Positions 1 to 7,979 of a DNA stretch of 64,000 nt are shown here, one piece after another. The stretch is from the NCBI RefSeq assembly GCF_041080655.1, contig NZ_CP163525.1, positions 8,680,001 through 8,744,000 on the forward strand, given 5' to 3'. Origin of the DNA: Streptomyces sp. CG4. Lineage in GTDB: Bacteria; Actinomycetota; Actinomycetes; Streptomycetales; Streptomycetaceae. The position numbers and the translations under genes are program-made. The notes below the pieces were generated by a model, which worked only from the letters and a program-made list of their open reading frames with translations, had not been told where the DNA came from and made no database searches. Each line of letters opens with the position of its first letter. The stretch's first letter is position 1.

Positions 1-62
1 TCGCCGCCCTGGTCTTCGGCCTGGTCTACGTCCGGGTCCAGCGGAAGCAGGCGCTGTCATGA
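1..62 (+). CDS. Sugar ABC transporter permease (MalF type), C-terminal end only
   Basis: Only the last 19 codons are inside the window. They read as a hydrophobic stretch (ALVFGLVYVRV) followed by a short basic tail and a TGA at 60-62. The stop overlaps the ATG of the next permease (ATGA at 59-62), which is the usual arrangement for the paired inner-membrane permeases of a carbohydrate ABC importer. The identification rests on this context and the membrane-like tail, because no diagnostic motif is inside the window. Confidence 0.6.
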   Translation, partial: AALVFGLVYVRVQRKQALS

Positions 63-883
63 ACCGAAGCACCAGCCGAACGTGGTGGAAGACGACCGTC
101 GGCGTCCTGCTGACCGCGATCATGCTCTTCCCGGTCTACTGGATGCTCAATGTGTCCTTGACCCGCGACCAGGACATGCGCAAGAGCCCACCCGATCTGC
201 TCCCTGTGCACGGCACCCTGGCCGGCTACCGCACCGTCCTCGACGAGCAGTTGCCCTACCTCGGCACCAGCCTCGTCATCGGCCTGGGCACCGTCGTCCT
301 GACCGTCGCCCTGTCCGCCCCCGCCGGATACGCCCTGGCCAAGCTGCGCCCGCGCGGCGGAGGCATCCTCAGCTTCGTGCTGCTGGCCGCACAAATGATC
401 CCCGGCATCATCATGGCGATGGGCTTCTACGCCATCTACCTCCAACTGGGTCTGCTCCAATCCGTCCCCGGGCTCATCGTCGCCGACTCCACCCTGGCCG
501 TCCCGTTCGCGGTCCTGATCTTCACCGCGTTCATGTCCGGCATCCCCGGTGAGCTGCTCCAGGCCGCGCAGATGGACGGCGCAAGGGCCCTGCGCACCTT
601 CTGGTCCGTGGTGCTGCCGATGAGCCGCAACGCCGTCGTCACGGTCTCCCTGTTCGCCTTCCTGTGGTCCTGGTCCGACTTCGTCTTCGCCAGCACCCTC
701 GCGGGCGGCGGCGCCCACGAGCCGATCACCCTCGGTATCTACCACTACATCGGCAACAACAACCAGCAGTGGAACGCCATCATGGCGACCGCCGTCGTGG
801 CCTCGCTGCCGACCGCCGTGATCCTCGTCCTCGCCCAGCGCTACGTCGCCGCCGGTGTGACCGCCGGCGCCATCAAGGACTGA
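59..883 (+). CDS. Carbohydrate ABC transporter permease (MalG type)
   Basis: Membrane permease of 274 residues, likely the second of a pair that imports an oligosaccharide released by the hydrolases encoded nearby. About six hydrophobic segments are visible (near residues 13-33, 68-92, 103-125, 134-158, 192-212 and 240-263). The cytoplasmic EAA loop typical of MetI-fold permeases is at about 167-188 (QAAQMDGARALRTFW), with the conserved Gly. Length fits the MalG/LacG family. The start overlaps the stop of the upstream permease, so the two are translationally coupled. No ATPase is encoded nearby; Streptomyces often uses a shared MsiK ATPase. The exact sugar cannot be read from the sequence. 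Confidence 0.93.
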   Translation: MNRSTSRTWWKTTVGVLLTAIMLFPVYWMLNVSLTRDQDMRKSPPDLLPVHGTLAGYRTVLDEQLPYLGTSLVIGLGTVVLTVALSAPAGYALAKLRPRGGGILSFVLLAAQMIPGIIMAMGFYAIYLQLGLLQSVPGLIVADSTLAVPFAVLIFTAFMSGIPGELLQAAQMDGARALRTFWSVVLPMSRNAVVTVSLFAFLWSWSDFVFASTLAGGGAHEPITLGIYHYIGNNNQQWNAIMATAVVASLPTAVILVLAQRYVAAGVTAGAIKD

Positions 884-965
884 GTCCCCCCTCCCGTCAC
901 GACTGCTCCGGCTGCACGCACGCCAGTGGGCCGGTGCCCCCTGCCCGAGAAACGAGTGACGCATC

Positions 966-2702
966 ATGACCGCCGCCCCGTCAGGCCCGGCCTTCTCCGT
1001 CCACGACATTCCGTTCAGCACATACGGATCCTGGTTCGACATCTCGCCCGTGGTCGCGGAGAAGACATACGCCGAGGACCTCCACCTCGTCTCGCACCAG
1101 AACGGTATGCACGCCGTACTGCGCCTGGTCCCCCTGGACCCGGCGACGGGTGAGCGGGCCGCGGCCCGCGTCGAGGCGACGCCGGGCCTGCTCAGCTGGA
1201 TCGGCGAGGGCGGGCACGTCGACCTCGCCTACGAGTCGCCGGACACCGTGCGGCTGCGGGGGAGCGGCCTGGGTATCAGCGTCTTCGCCGCCGCGCAGGC
1301 CCTGACCCCGTTCAGCGGAACGTACTTCTTCCACGACCCGGCAGCGAACGGGCACGTGTTCACGTCGTACGAGACCGGACGCCGGTACCGCGTCACCGTG
1401 CTGTCCGGCACCCTCGCCGACCCGGCCGGAGCCCAGGCCCTGGGCAGCGGCGACCGCGGTCTCGCCCTGGCCGCCGCGACGGACGGGACCTGGGAGATGG
1501 CGATCGAGGAACTCGACACCTCTCGTGCGCCGTACGCGTCCTCGGCGCCCTTCGACGAGATCGTGGAGGCTGCGAAGAGAGGCTTCAGGGACTTCGCCAA
1601 CGTCGTGGCCCCCTGGCGCTCGTCCGCCACCCCGGCCGCCGAGCTCGCCGCCTACGTCGTCTGGTCGGCGACCGTACGACCGACCGGCCTGGTCACCCGC
1701 CCCGCCGTGCTGATGTCCAAGCACTGGATGGACAAGGTCTGGAGCTGGGACCACTGCTTCAACGCCCTGGCCCTGGCGCCCGGTTGTCCCGAACTGGCCC
1801 TGGACCAGTTCGCCCTGCCCTTCGACCACCAGGACGACAGCGGTGCCCTGCCCGACTCGGTCACCCACTCCGAGGTGCTCTACAACTTCGTCAAGCCGCC
1901 CATCCACGGCTGGGCCTTCGGCCACCTGCGCCGCCGCCTGCCGACACCTCTCGGCGATGCCGAACTGACAGAGATGTACGGCCGGTTGGAGCGATGGACC
2001 GACTTCTGGCTCACCGCACGACGAGCCCCCGGCGCCGAACTGCCCCACTACCAGCACGGCAACGACAGCGGCTGGGACAACGCCACCACCTTCGACCCCG
2101 AGCGCGTGGTCGTCACCGCCGACCTGGCCGCCTTCCTCGTCCTCCAACTGAATGAACTCGCCCACCTGGCCACCGAGTTGCGCAGGCACGACGAGGCGCG
2201 CCGGTGGACGCGGGCGGCCGAGGAGACCCAGACGGCACTGCTGGAGCAGCTCTGGAGCGGGGACAGATTCGTCGCCCGAGGCGTCGCCTGCGGGGACACC
2301 TGGAGCAGCTCAAGCCTCCTCGACCTGATGCCCATCCTGCTGGGCGAGCACCTGCCCGGCGAGGTCGCCAGCGCGCTCGCCGACCGCATCAAGGCCCATC
2401 TGACCCCGTACGGCCTCGCCACCGAACTGACCACCTCACCGCACTACCTCGCCGACGGCTACTGGCGCGGTCCGATCTGGGCCCCCGCCACCGTCCTCGT
2501 CGAGGACGGTCTGCGTCGCGCCGGCCACCACCGGCTCGCGGACGACATCAGCGCCCGATTCCGTGCCCTGTGCGAGACCCACGGCTTCGCCGAGAACTTC
2601 GACGCCCTCACCGGCACGGGCCTGCGCGACCGCGCCTACACCTGGACCGCCAGCAGCTACCTCCTGCTGGCCGAAGCACACGCACACCGAGACGGCCGCT
2701 GA
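966..2702 (+). CDS. MGH1-like (GH63-related, alpha/alpha-barrel) glycoside hydrolase
   Basis: A 578-residue cytoplasmic-looking protein without a signal peptide. The N-terminal half is beta-rich. From about residue 230 there is an (alpha/alpha)6-type catalytic region with signatures of the MGH1-like/GH63 group: WSWDHCFNA near 259, HGNDSGWDNAT near 364 (probable general acid Asp), YWRGPIWAP near 499 and YTWTASSYLL near 558. It lies 82 bp after the permease gene in the same direction, so it probably acts on an imported oligosaccharide. Such proteins are often labelled amylo-alpha-1,6-glucosidase or glucosylglycerate hydrolase. The true substrate is not evident, and the start follows a weak ribosome site. 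Confidence 0.82.
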   Translation: MTAAPSGPAFSVHDIPFSTYGSWFDISPVVAEKTYAEDLHLVSHQNGMHAVLRLVPLDPATGERAAARVEATPGLLSWIGEGGHVDLAYESPDTVRLRGSGLGISVFAAAQALTPFSGTYFFHDPAANGHVFTSYETGRRYRVTVLSGTLADPAGAQALGSGDRGLALAAATDGTWEMAIEELDTSRAPYASSAPFDEIVEAAKRGFRDFANVVAPWRSSATPAAELAAYVVWSATVRPTGLVTRPAVLMSKHWMDKVWSWDHCFNALALAPGCPELALDQFALPFDHQDDSGALPDSVTHSEVLYNFVKPPIHGWAFGHLRRRLPTPLGDAELTEMYGRLERWTDFWLTARRAPGAELPHYQHGNDSGWDNATTFDPERVVVTADLAAFLVLQLNELAHLATELRRHDEARRWTRAAEETQTALLEQLWSGDRFVARGVACGDTWSSSSLLDLMPILLGEHLPGEVASALADRIKAHLTPYGLATELTTSPHYLADGYWRGPIWAPATVLVEDGLRRAGHHRLADDISARFRALCETHGFAENFDALTGTGLRDRAYTWTASSYLLLAEAHAHRDGR

Positions 2703-2770
2703 CCGGCTGCCTCGCCCTCCATGGCCCCCGGACCGTCCGGGTCCCGCCACACCCATGCAGGAGCCGCACC

Positions 2771-4630
2771 GTGAAATCGCCCCGGATACACCCCAGCCCC
2801 ACCACCCGCACCGGACGCCGAACGGTCCCTTCCGTCGCCGTCCTGCTGACCGCCCTGGCCGCGACCCTCGTGCCCGCAGCGCCGTCACAGGCCGCCGACA
2901 CCGGCGTCACGGTGGACTTCGCGACAGCCGGAGGCGCGCCCACCTACCGCGCCTCCGGCATGATCTACGGGATGACGCCGAACGGGTCGCTGCCGCAGGA
3001 CCACTTCTTCAAGGACATCAAGTGGCACTTCATGCGGGCCGGCGGTGCCCAGCTCAACAGCGGTGGCTACGGCACCAGCCTCGCCGACTACCAGACCCGC
3101 TGGAACGCCACGCTCGCCCAGTACAAGCGCACCGCGGCCCTCGGCGGCACGTTCGTGCTGCTCCCGCACGACCTGTGGGGTGCGGACAGCACCACCAGCC
3201 AGGGCTGGCCCGGCGACAACGGTGACTGGACGAAGTTCGACAACTTCGTCACGCAGCTCATCAACGACGTCAAAGCCAACCAGATGACCGTCGAGTGGGA
3301 CCTGTGGAACGAGCCCGACGGCAGGGGCTTCTGGGCTCCCTCGCAGAGCCAGTACCTGCAGATGTGGTCGCGGTTCTACGCCAAGGTGCGGGCGGCCTTC
3401 CCGGCCCAGCTCATCGTCGGCCCCAGCATGGCGGGCCAGCCGACCTCCTCCAACACCTGGTGGACCACTTACCTCACCTACGTCAAGGCCCACAACGTCG
3501 CCCCCGACATCTACAGTTGGCACGACGAACCCGCCGATCCCGTACCGGGCGTAGCCAGCGCCAACTCCACCCTCGCCGCGGCAGGTCTGACCGCCACCCG
3601 TCCGTACCAGATCAACGAGTACGCGGCGCTCTCCCAGCAGAACCCCGGCGGCGGCGCCTGGTTCATCGGCCGTCTGGAGCGCGCCGGCGCCGACGGCCTG
3701 CGCGGCAACTGGGCCTCCGGCACGAACCTGCACGACTACGAAGCCAACCTGCTCACCAAGAACAGCTCCGGCCAGTACCTGCCGCTCGGCGAGTGGTTCA
3801 TGTACCGCTACTACGGCTCGCAGACCGGCAACATCGTCAACCTCACTCCGGGCGCCGCCACCGACGGCCTCGCCACCAAGGACAACGCAGCCAAGAACGC
3901 CAAAATCCTGCTCGGCAGCAACGGCAACACCGGCAATGTCACCGTCAACCTCACCAGCCTGAACACGACCTCGGTGGTGGAGAGCGGCAAGGTCCGCGCC
4001 GTCGTCCAGCGCGTCCCGTACAACGGCGGCGCCGCGGTGACCGGGCCCGAGACGATCTCCGACACCACCCTGACCGTCGGCAACAACGCGGCCTCGGTGA
4101 GCATCCCCTGGAGCAACGCCAAGGACGGCTACACCGTCACCCTGCTCCCGCCGTCCCACACCACCGTCTCGACCGTCGCCGTCAGCGAGAACAGCGGCCA
4201 GTGCCTGGACGACACCAACCTGAGCACCGCCAACGGTACCCAGTACCAGCAGTACCACTGCGAGGGTGGCTACCAGCAGATGCTCGACCTCAAGCCGGTG
4301 GCGGGGAAGACCAACACCTACACCGTCGTCGACGAGCTCAGCGGCAAGTGCCTCGACGTCTCCGGGGCGTCGACCGCCGACGGCGCCGCCGTCATCCAGT
4401 ACACCTGCAACGGCGCGGCCAACCAGCAGTTCACCCTCAACCCCGTCACCGCACTCGGCAACAGCAAGGACTACCAACTCGTCGCCGTCCACAGCGGCAA
4501 GTGCGTCGACGTCAGCAACGTCTCCACCGCTCCGGGAGCGTTGATCCACCAGTGGACCTGCGACCCGGCAAGCGCCCTCAGCACCAAGAAGAACCAGATC
4601 TGGCGACTCCCCGGCAAGCAGACCTCTTGA
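2771..4630 (+). CDS. Secreted clan-A glycoside hydrolase (GH39-like) with C-terminal ricin-type CBM13
   Basis: From the GTG at 2771 this reads 619 residues with a Sec signal peptide: basic start, hydrophobic core PSVAVLLTALAATLVPAA, then AAD near residue 43. The catalytic domain (about 45-400) has a WNEPD motif near 179, whose Glu is the expected acid/base. A second Glu near 282 (INEYAA) is the likely nucleophile, as in (beta/alpha)8 retaining clan GH-A enzymes. A beta-sandwich region follows. The ricin-B/CBM13 trefoil (about 470-619) has three repeats with Q-W-type endings. It is probably an extracellular hemicellulase, but the GH family is uncertain. An upstream in-frame extension from 2204 overlaps the previous gene and is not believed. 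Confidence 0.78.
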   Translation: MKSPRIHPSPTTRTGRRTVPSVAVLLTALAATLVPAAPSQAADTGVTVDFATAGGAPTYRASGMIYGMTPNGSLPQDHFFKDIKWHFMRAGGAQLNSGGYGTSLADYQTRWNATLAQYKRTAALGGTFVLLPHDLWGADSTTSQGWPGDNGDWTKFDNFVTQLINDVKANQMTVEWDLWNEPDGRGFWAPSQSQYLQMWSRFYAKVRAAFPAQLIVGPSMAGQPTSSNTWWTTYLTYVKAHNVAPDIYSWHDEPADPVPGVASANSTLAAAGLTATRPYQINEYAALSQQNPGGGAWFIGRLERAGADGLRGNWASGTNLHDYEANLLTKNSSGQYLPLGEWFMYRYYGSQTGNIVNLTPGAATDGLATKDNAAKNAKILLGSNGNTGNVTVNLTSLNTTSVVESGKVRAVVQRVPYNGGAAVTGPETISDTTLTVGNNAASVSIPWSNAKDGYTVTLLPPSHTTVSTVAVSENSGQCLDDTNLSTANGTQYQQYHCEGGYQQMLDLKPVAGKTNTYTVVDELSGKCLDVSGASTADGAAVIQYTCNGAANQQFTLNPVTALGNSKDYQLVAVHSGKCVDVSNVSTAPGALIHQWTCDPASALSTKKNQIWRLPGKQTS

Positions 4631-4742
4631 GGCTCCGGATCGGCTCATCGAAAAGGCATCTCACAGAATCCGGCAACCTCTGCTCCGTCGGCCGCCACTG
4701 AAGGGAGCACCATCGGCGCGACTCTTTGCGAACGGATGAGGA

Positions 4743-5520
4743 ATGAGGGCACGGCAGCAGGGCCCACGGCACCGCAGACGCAGGCTCGGCCTGGTGATCG
4801 GTACGCCGCTGGCATTGGTCTCGGCAGGCGTTCTGGCCTACGGCGCGGTCTTCGGGACCTTCGGCGACGATTCCCGGCCCCAGGCGTCCGCGGCGCCCCG
4901 GCTGCCCGACGACGCGACGGCGGTCGTGGCGGCGATGCACGGCTCAGGCCGACCTGACCAAGGTCTTCAGGCGGGTGCACGACACCTTCCTGGTCCGGGG
5001 CATCCCCACGGTGTTCGGAGAGTACGGCGTGCTCGGCTACGACTTCGGCCCGTCCGGCGGAGTGGAGCGCGGCGAGATGCTGAAGTACTTCGAGGCCTTC
5101 GGCGCCGCGGCCCGCACTCGCGGCGTGGCCACCTTCCTCTGGGACAACGGCTCCTTCTTCGACCGCACCTCGCACTCAACCGGCTTGCCGGAGACCGCTC
5201 CTATGGTGTCCATGCCCGGCTTCAGGCGCGGTTCTCCCGAGGCGTCCCCTGGTCGATCAGCGTGATCGCGCACCGCCCGCCCGTGCTGTCCGCCACCACG
5301 GGAACGAGCGGCTCCTTCCGGATCCCCACCCGGTTCAGCGGCGATGTGCTGGCCACGATGCAGGCCACGTACCCCGACGGCACCCCTGCCGGCCCCACCA
5401 CATGGAGTCCCTACCAGCAGTTCAACACGGCCTTCTCACCCGACTACACCAGGAACGTCGTCTCACTCCCGTCCGCCTTCCTCAACGCGCTCAAGGACGG
5501 CACACGGGTGAAACGTCCGG
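4743..5520 (+). pseudogene. GH5 endoglucanase pseudogene with two internal deletions and frameshifts
   Basis: The start encodes a basic N-terminus and hydrophobic signal segment, then reaches AAMHGSG, matching the region just before the WNLGN motif of the intact GH5 gene at 7980-9737. At about 4940 the reading frame changes, and the sequence resumes about 220 residues further along the homologue (from LTKVFRRVHDTF). It keeps the nucleophile motif GEYG but has lost the acid/base NEP motif. At about 5177 a second junction removes roughly 80 residues and returns to the first frame at RLAGDRSYGV inside the C-terminal X2-like domain. The copy stops before the last about 30 residues. It cannot make an active enzyme. 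Confidence 0.85.
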
Positions 5521-5524
5521 CGAA

Positions 5525-5550
5525 GGGGACCGGCGCTTGCGCCGGCCCCC
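5525..5550. terminator. GC hairpin between convergent pseudogenes
   Basis: An inverted repeat CCGGCGC (5530-5536) / GCGCCGG (5539-5545) is extended by GGGG/CCCC on either side with one bulged A. It sits between the plus-strand GH5 pseudogene and the minus-strand esterase fragment, so it could act in both directions. No U-run follows, which is normal for actinomycete terminators. Confidence 0.5.
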
Positions 5551-5554
5551 AGGC

Positions 5555-5918
5555 CTACTGCTGCGGGGTCAGCCCGCGTTCGCGCAGCCACTTCAGCTGC
5601 TCCGCGGTGTTGAAGCCGAAGCCGCCGCCGTGGTCGGCGAAGGGCCAGGCGGTGATGGTCCGGTCCGTTCCCGCGTAGTGGTTGAAGGCGGCGTAGACGG
5701 TGGGAGGCGGGCATGTCGGGTCCATGAGGCCGACGCTGAACAGCGCCGGGGCCGTCGCACGGCGGGCGAAGTGGACGCCGTCGAAGTAGTAGAGCGTGGC
5801 AAAGGTCGCCTCCACGCGGTGCGGACTGTGCCAGCGCAGGTATGTGGCGAGTTCCAGGTACGGGCCGTCCCCGCTGGTCCGCGCCGCGTGGCGGAAGTGG
5901 CACAGGAACGGGACGTAG
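5555..5918 (-). pseudogene. Acetyl-xylan esterase (AXE1 family), C-terminal fragment
   Basis: About 120 codons match the C-terminal third of AXE1/cephalosporin-C deacetylase family esterases. They show the YFDGVHFARRATAPALFSVG segment, a catalytic Asp region (LMDPTCPP), TVYAAFNHYAG, and the terminal His motif (DHGGGFGF, then EQLKWLRE). The alpha/beta-hydrolase N-terminus with the Ser nucleophile is absent; similarity begins abruptly near 5915 (AYVPFLCHFRHA) with no start codon or ribosome site. The fragment lies immediately downstream of the GH29 terminator, so it may be the broken former end of the xyloglucan operon. Confidence 0.75.
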
Positions 5919-5929
5919 GCTTTCCCGGG

Positions 5930-5969
5930 AACCGGGGGCTACGGCCTGTGCGGTCGAAAGCCCCCGGTT
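5930..5969 (-). terminator. Terminator hairpin of the GH42-GH36-GH43-GH5-GH29 operon
   Basis: A perfect 11-bp inverted repeat (5930-5940 and 5959-5969, arm AACCGGGGGCT) with an 18-nt loop begins 16 bp after the stop of the fucosidase gene. It is the only strong hairpin downstream of the five-gene minus-strand operon. Confidence 0.7.
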
Positions 5970-5984
5970 CCACGTGTCCGGCGC

Positions 5985-7916
5985 CTACGATCCCAGCTCG
6001 GTGGAGAAGGGCCGGTCGTAGACCTCGAGGTTGCGTATGGACGCCCATGCCCCGGAAGGCAACCCGGTGACCGTGACACGCACATACTGTGCCCGAGCGC
6101 GGAACATGGCCACCTGGACCTGGCTGGTGCTGGTGGTGGCCGTGTTGTCGGCCAGCGTGCTCCACGTGCGGTTGTCGAGGGAACCCTCGATCGTGTACCG
6201 GTAGTTGGTCCCGTCCATCTCCCAGGCGATGCGGGTGCCGGTCAGTGAGCGGGGCGAGCCGAGGTCGACCTTGAGCCAGTGGCCGGTGCCGCCGTCGTTC
6301 GCGCACCACCGGGTCGAGGTGGAACCGTCCACCGCCCTCGCGGCGGTGTTGCCCTTCGAGGACTCCTCGCTGTCGGCCGTCGCCGTCCGGCCGGCGGCGA
6401 TGTCGGCCGGCTGCACGGACCGGTCCAGCGTGACGCCGATGACGCTGTCCTCTGGATGGGCGGTGCGGTCGATGCCGGTGATCGTCACCCGGCCGTCGCC
6501 GCCGGCCGAGTACGCCAGCCCGGCACCGGTGCGCACATCGAAGGCCCGCGCGATCCTGGCGTCACCGAGCGGCGGGACGGTGAACGAGGTGCCGCTGTAG
6601 CCGGGCAGCAGGTGCACGTAGAAGGTGTCGTCCTTGTAGGTGAAGCCGTACTGGCCGTCGACCGGGTTCCACGGGCCGCCGCGGGTCCCGTAGACCGACC
6701 GGCCGTAGGACGTCATGAAGGTGCCGATCCGCCGCAGCAGCCCGGCCTGGGCGTCGGACACCGTGCCGTGTCGGTCGGGGCCGACATTGACCATCACGGT
6801 CATGTTCCGCACCCAGCAGTTGACCAGGATGTCCATGGCGGTGCCGTAACTCATCACGGTGCCATCGGAGTTGTAGCCCCAGGTGCTGCCGACGCTGAAC
6901 ACCTTCTCGACGAGGCCGGTGCGGATCGCCCCGCGCGGGACGGAAGGGCCCTCGTCGCTGGCGTAGTCGCCCACCCAGCCCGAGCGTGAGGTGGCGACGA
7001 TCCCGGGCTGGTGCTTGCGCACCATGCCCATCAGACCGAGCGGCCTGCCGTCGTCGTCCGTCTCGCCGTAGACGGCGTCCACCGGCCACTCGTTGGCGGG
7101 GTCGCGGTACCGGCCGGGCTCCCAGAAGAACGCGCCGTCCGCGTCGCTGCCCTGCTCCGCCACCCAGCCGCCGTCCCACCACAGGTCGTCGATCGGGCCG
7201 TACCGGGTGACCAGTTCCTTGACCGACTGGTACACCTCGGTCTTCATGACCCGCGCGTTCTCCTTGTGCGCGGGATCGGTGGTGTAGTTCCAGGGGTTGG
7301 GCGCGCAGTGGGTGCCGCGGACGTCGTAGTAGCCGGGATAGCGCCAGTCGATCGGCGAGTAGTACAGCCCCACCTTCAGACCCGCCGCCCGCACCGCCGC
7401 GACGTAGTCCTTGACGAAGTCACGATTGAGCGGCGCCTGCCCCGAGTTCCAGCTGTTGGGATGGTTCAGCGGCCACAGTGCGAAACCGTCGTGGTGGCGC
7501 GTGGTCAGCGTCACGTACCTCGCCCCGAAGTCCTTGGCCAGCCGCGCCCAGGCCGCCGGGTCGTAGGCGTCCGCGGTGAACTGCTCGTCGGTGGCGTCGG
7601 TGACGTACTTCCGGTAGTCCGCCGGCGTGACCGGGGCGCTGTGCATCCACCACTCGCCCTTGGCCGGGCCCGCGTACACGCCCCAGTGGATGAACATGCC
7701 CAGCTTGGCGTCCTGGAGCCACTGGATCGTGGAATCCGGCTGCTGCTCGACCCCCATGTCGGTCCTCGGGATCCGCAGGGCGGGCAGTGGCAGTGGCTGG
7801 GGTGCGGTGGGCGCGGCGTACGCGGGTGCCGCCACCGTGGCGGAACCGACCGCGGTGGCCACCGTCATGGCCGCCATGGCGGCGAGTACCGATCTGCGTG
7901 AGGTGTATTCCGGCAA
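5985..7916 (-). CDS. Secreted alpha-L-fucosidase (GH29) with C-terminal F5/8 type C (CBM32) domain
   Basis: 643 residues. A Tat-like leader (SRRSVLAAMAAM, cleavage near APAYA-A at 34) suggests folded export. The GH29 (beta/alpha)8 domain spans about 60-390. It has KLGMFIHWG at 71, the TTRHHDGFALW motif at 138-148, the LYYSPIDW loop at 184, and the catalytic nucleophile Asp in LWWDGGW near 248. A small beta domain and a discoidin-like F5/8C module (about 506-640, AVDGSTSTRW) follow. Retaining GH29 enzymes remove terminal alpha-fucose, for example from fucosylated xyloglucan side chains. This is the last gene of the minus-strand operon, 63 bp after the GH5 gene. Confidence 0.93.
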   Translation of the reverse strand: MPEYTSRRSVLAAMAAMTVATAVGSATVAAPAYAAPTAPQPLPLPALRIPRTDMGVEQQPDSTIQWLQDAKLGMFIHWGVYAGPAKGEWWMHSAPVTPADYRKYVTDATDEQFTADAYDPAAWARLAKDFGARYVTLTTRHHDGFALWPLNHPNSWNSGQAPLNRDFVKDYVAAVRAAGLKVGLYYSPIDWRYPGYYDVRGTHCAPNPWNYTTDPAHKENARVMKTEVYQSVKELVTRYGPIDDLWWDGGWVAEQGSDADGAFFWEPGRYRDPANEWPVDAVYGETDDDGRPLGLMGMVRKHQPGIVATSRSGWVGDYASDEGPSVPRGAIRTGLVEKVFSVGSTWGYNSDGTVMSYGTAMDILVNCWVRNMTVMVNVGPDRHGTVSDAQAGLLRRIGTFMTSYGRSVYGTRGGPWNPVDGQYGFTYKDDTFYVHLLPGYSGTSFTVPPLGDARIARAFDVRTGAGLAYSAGGDGRVTITGIDRTAHPEDSVIGVTLDRSVQPADIAAGRTATADSEESSKGNTAARAVDGSTSTRWCANDGGTGHWLKVDLGSPRSLTGTRIAWEMDGTNYRYTIEGSLDNRTWSTLADNTATTSTSQVQVAMFRARAQYVRVTVTGLPSGAWASIRNLEVYDRPFSTELGS

Positions 7917-7979
7917 CGTGGGTCCTCCTGTTCGACCGTTCTCCGAGACATTGGATGAATGGGGCGGAGAGCCGGTCGC

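Noticed and set aside
2204..2770. In-frame N-terminal extension of the ricin-domain hydrolase
   Set aside because: It lies inside the MGH1-like gene in another frame and is Arg/Pro-rich; the signal peptide starting at 2771 is a far better start.
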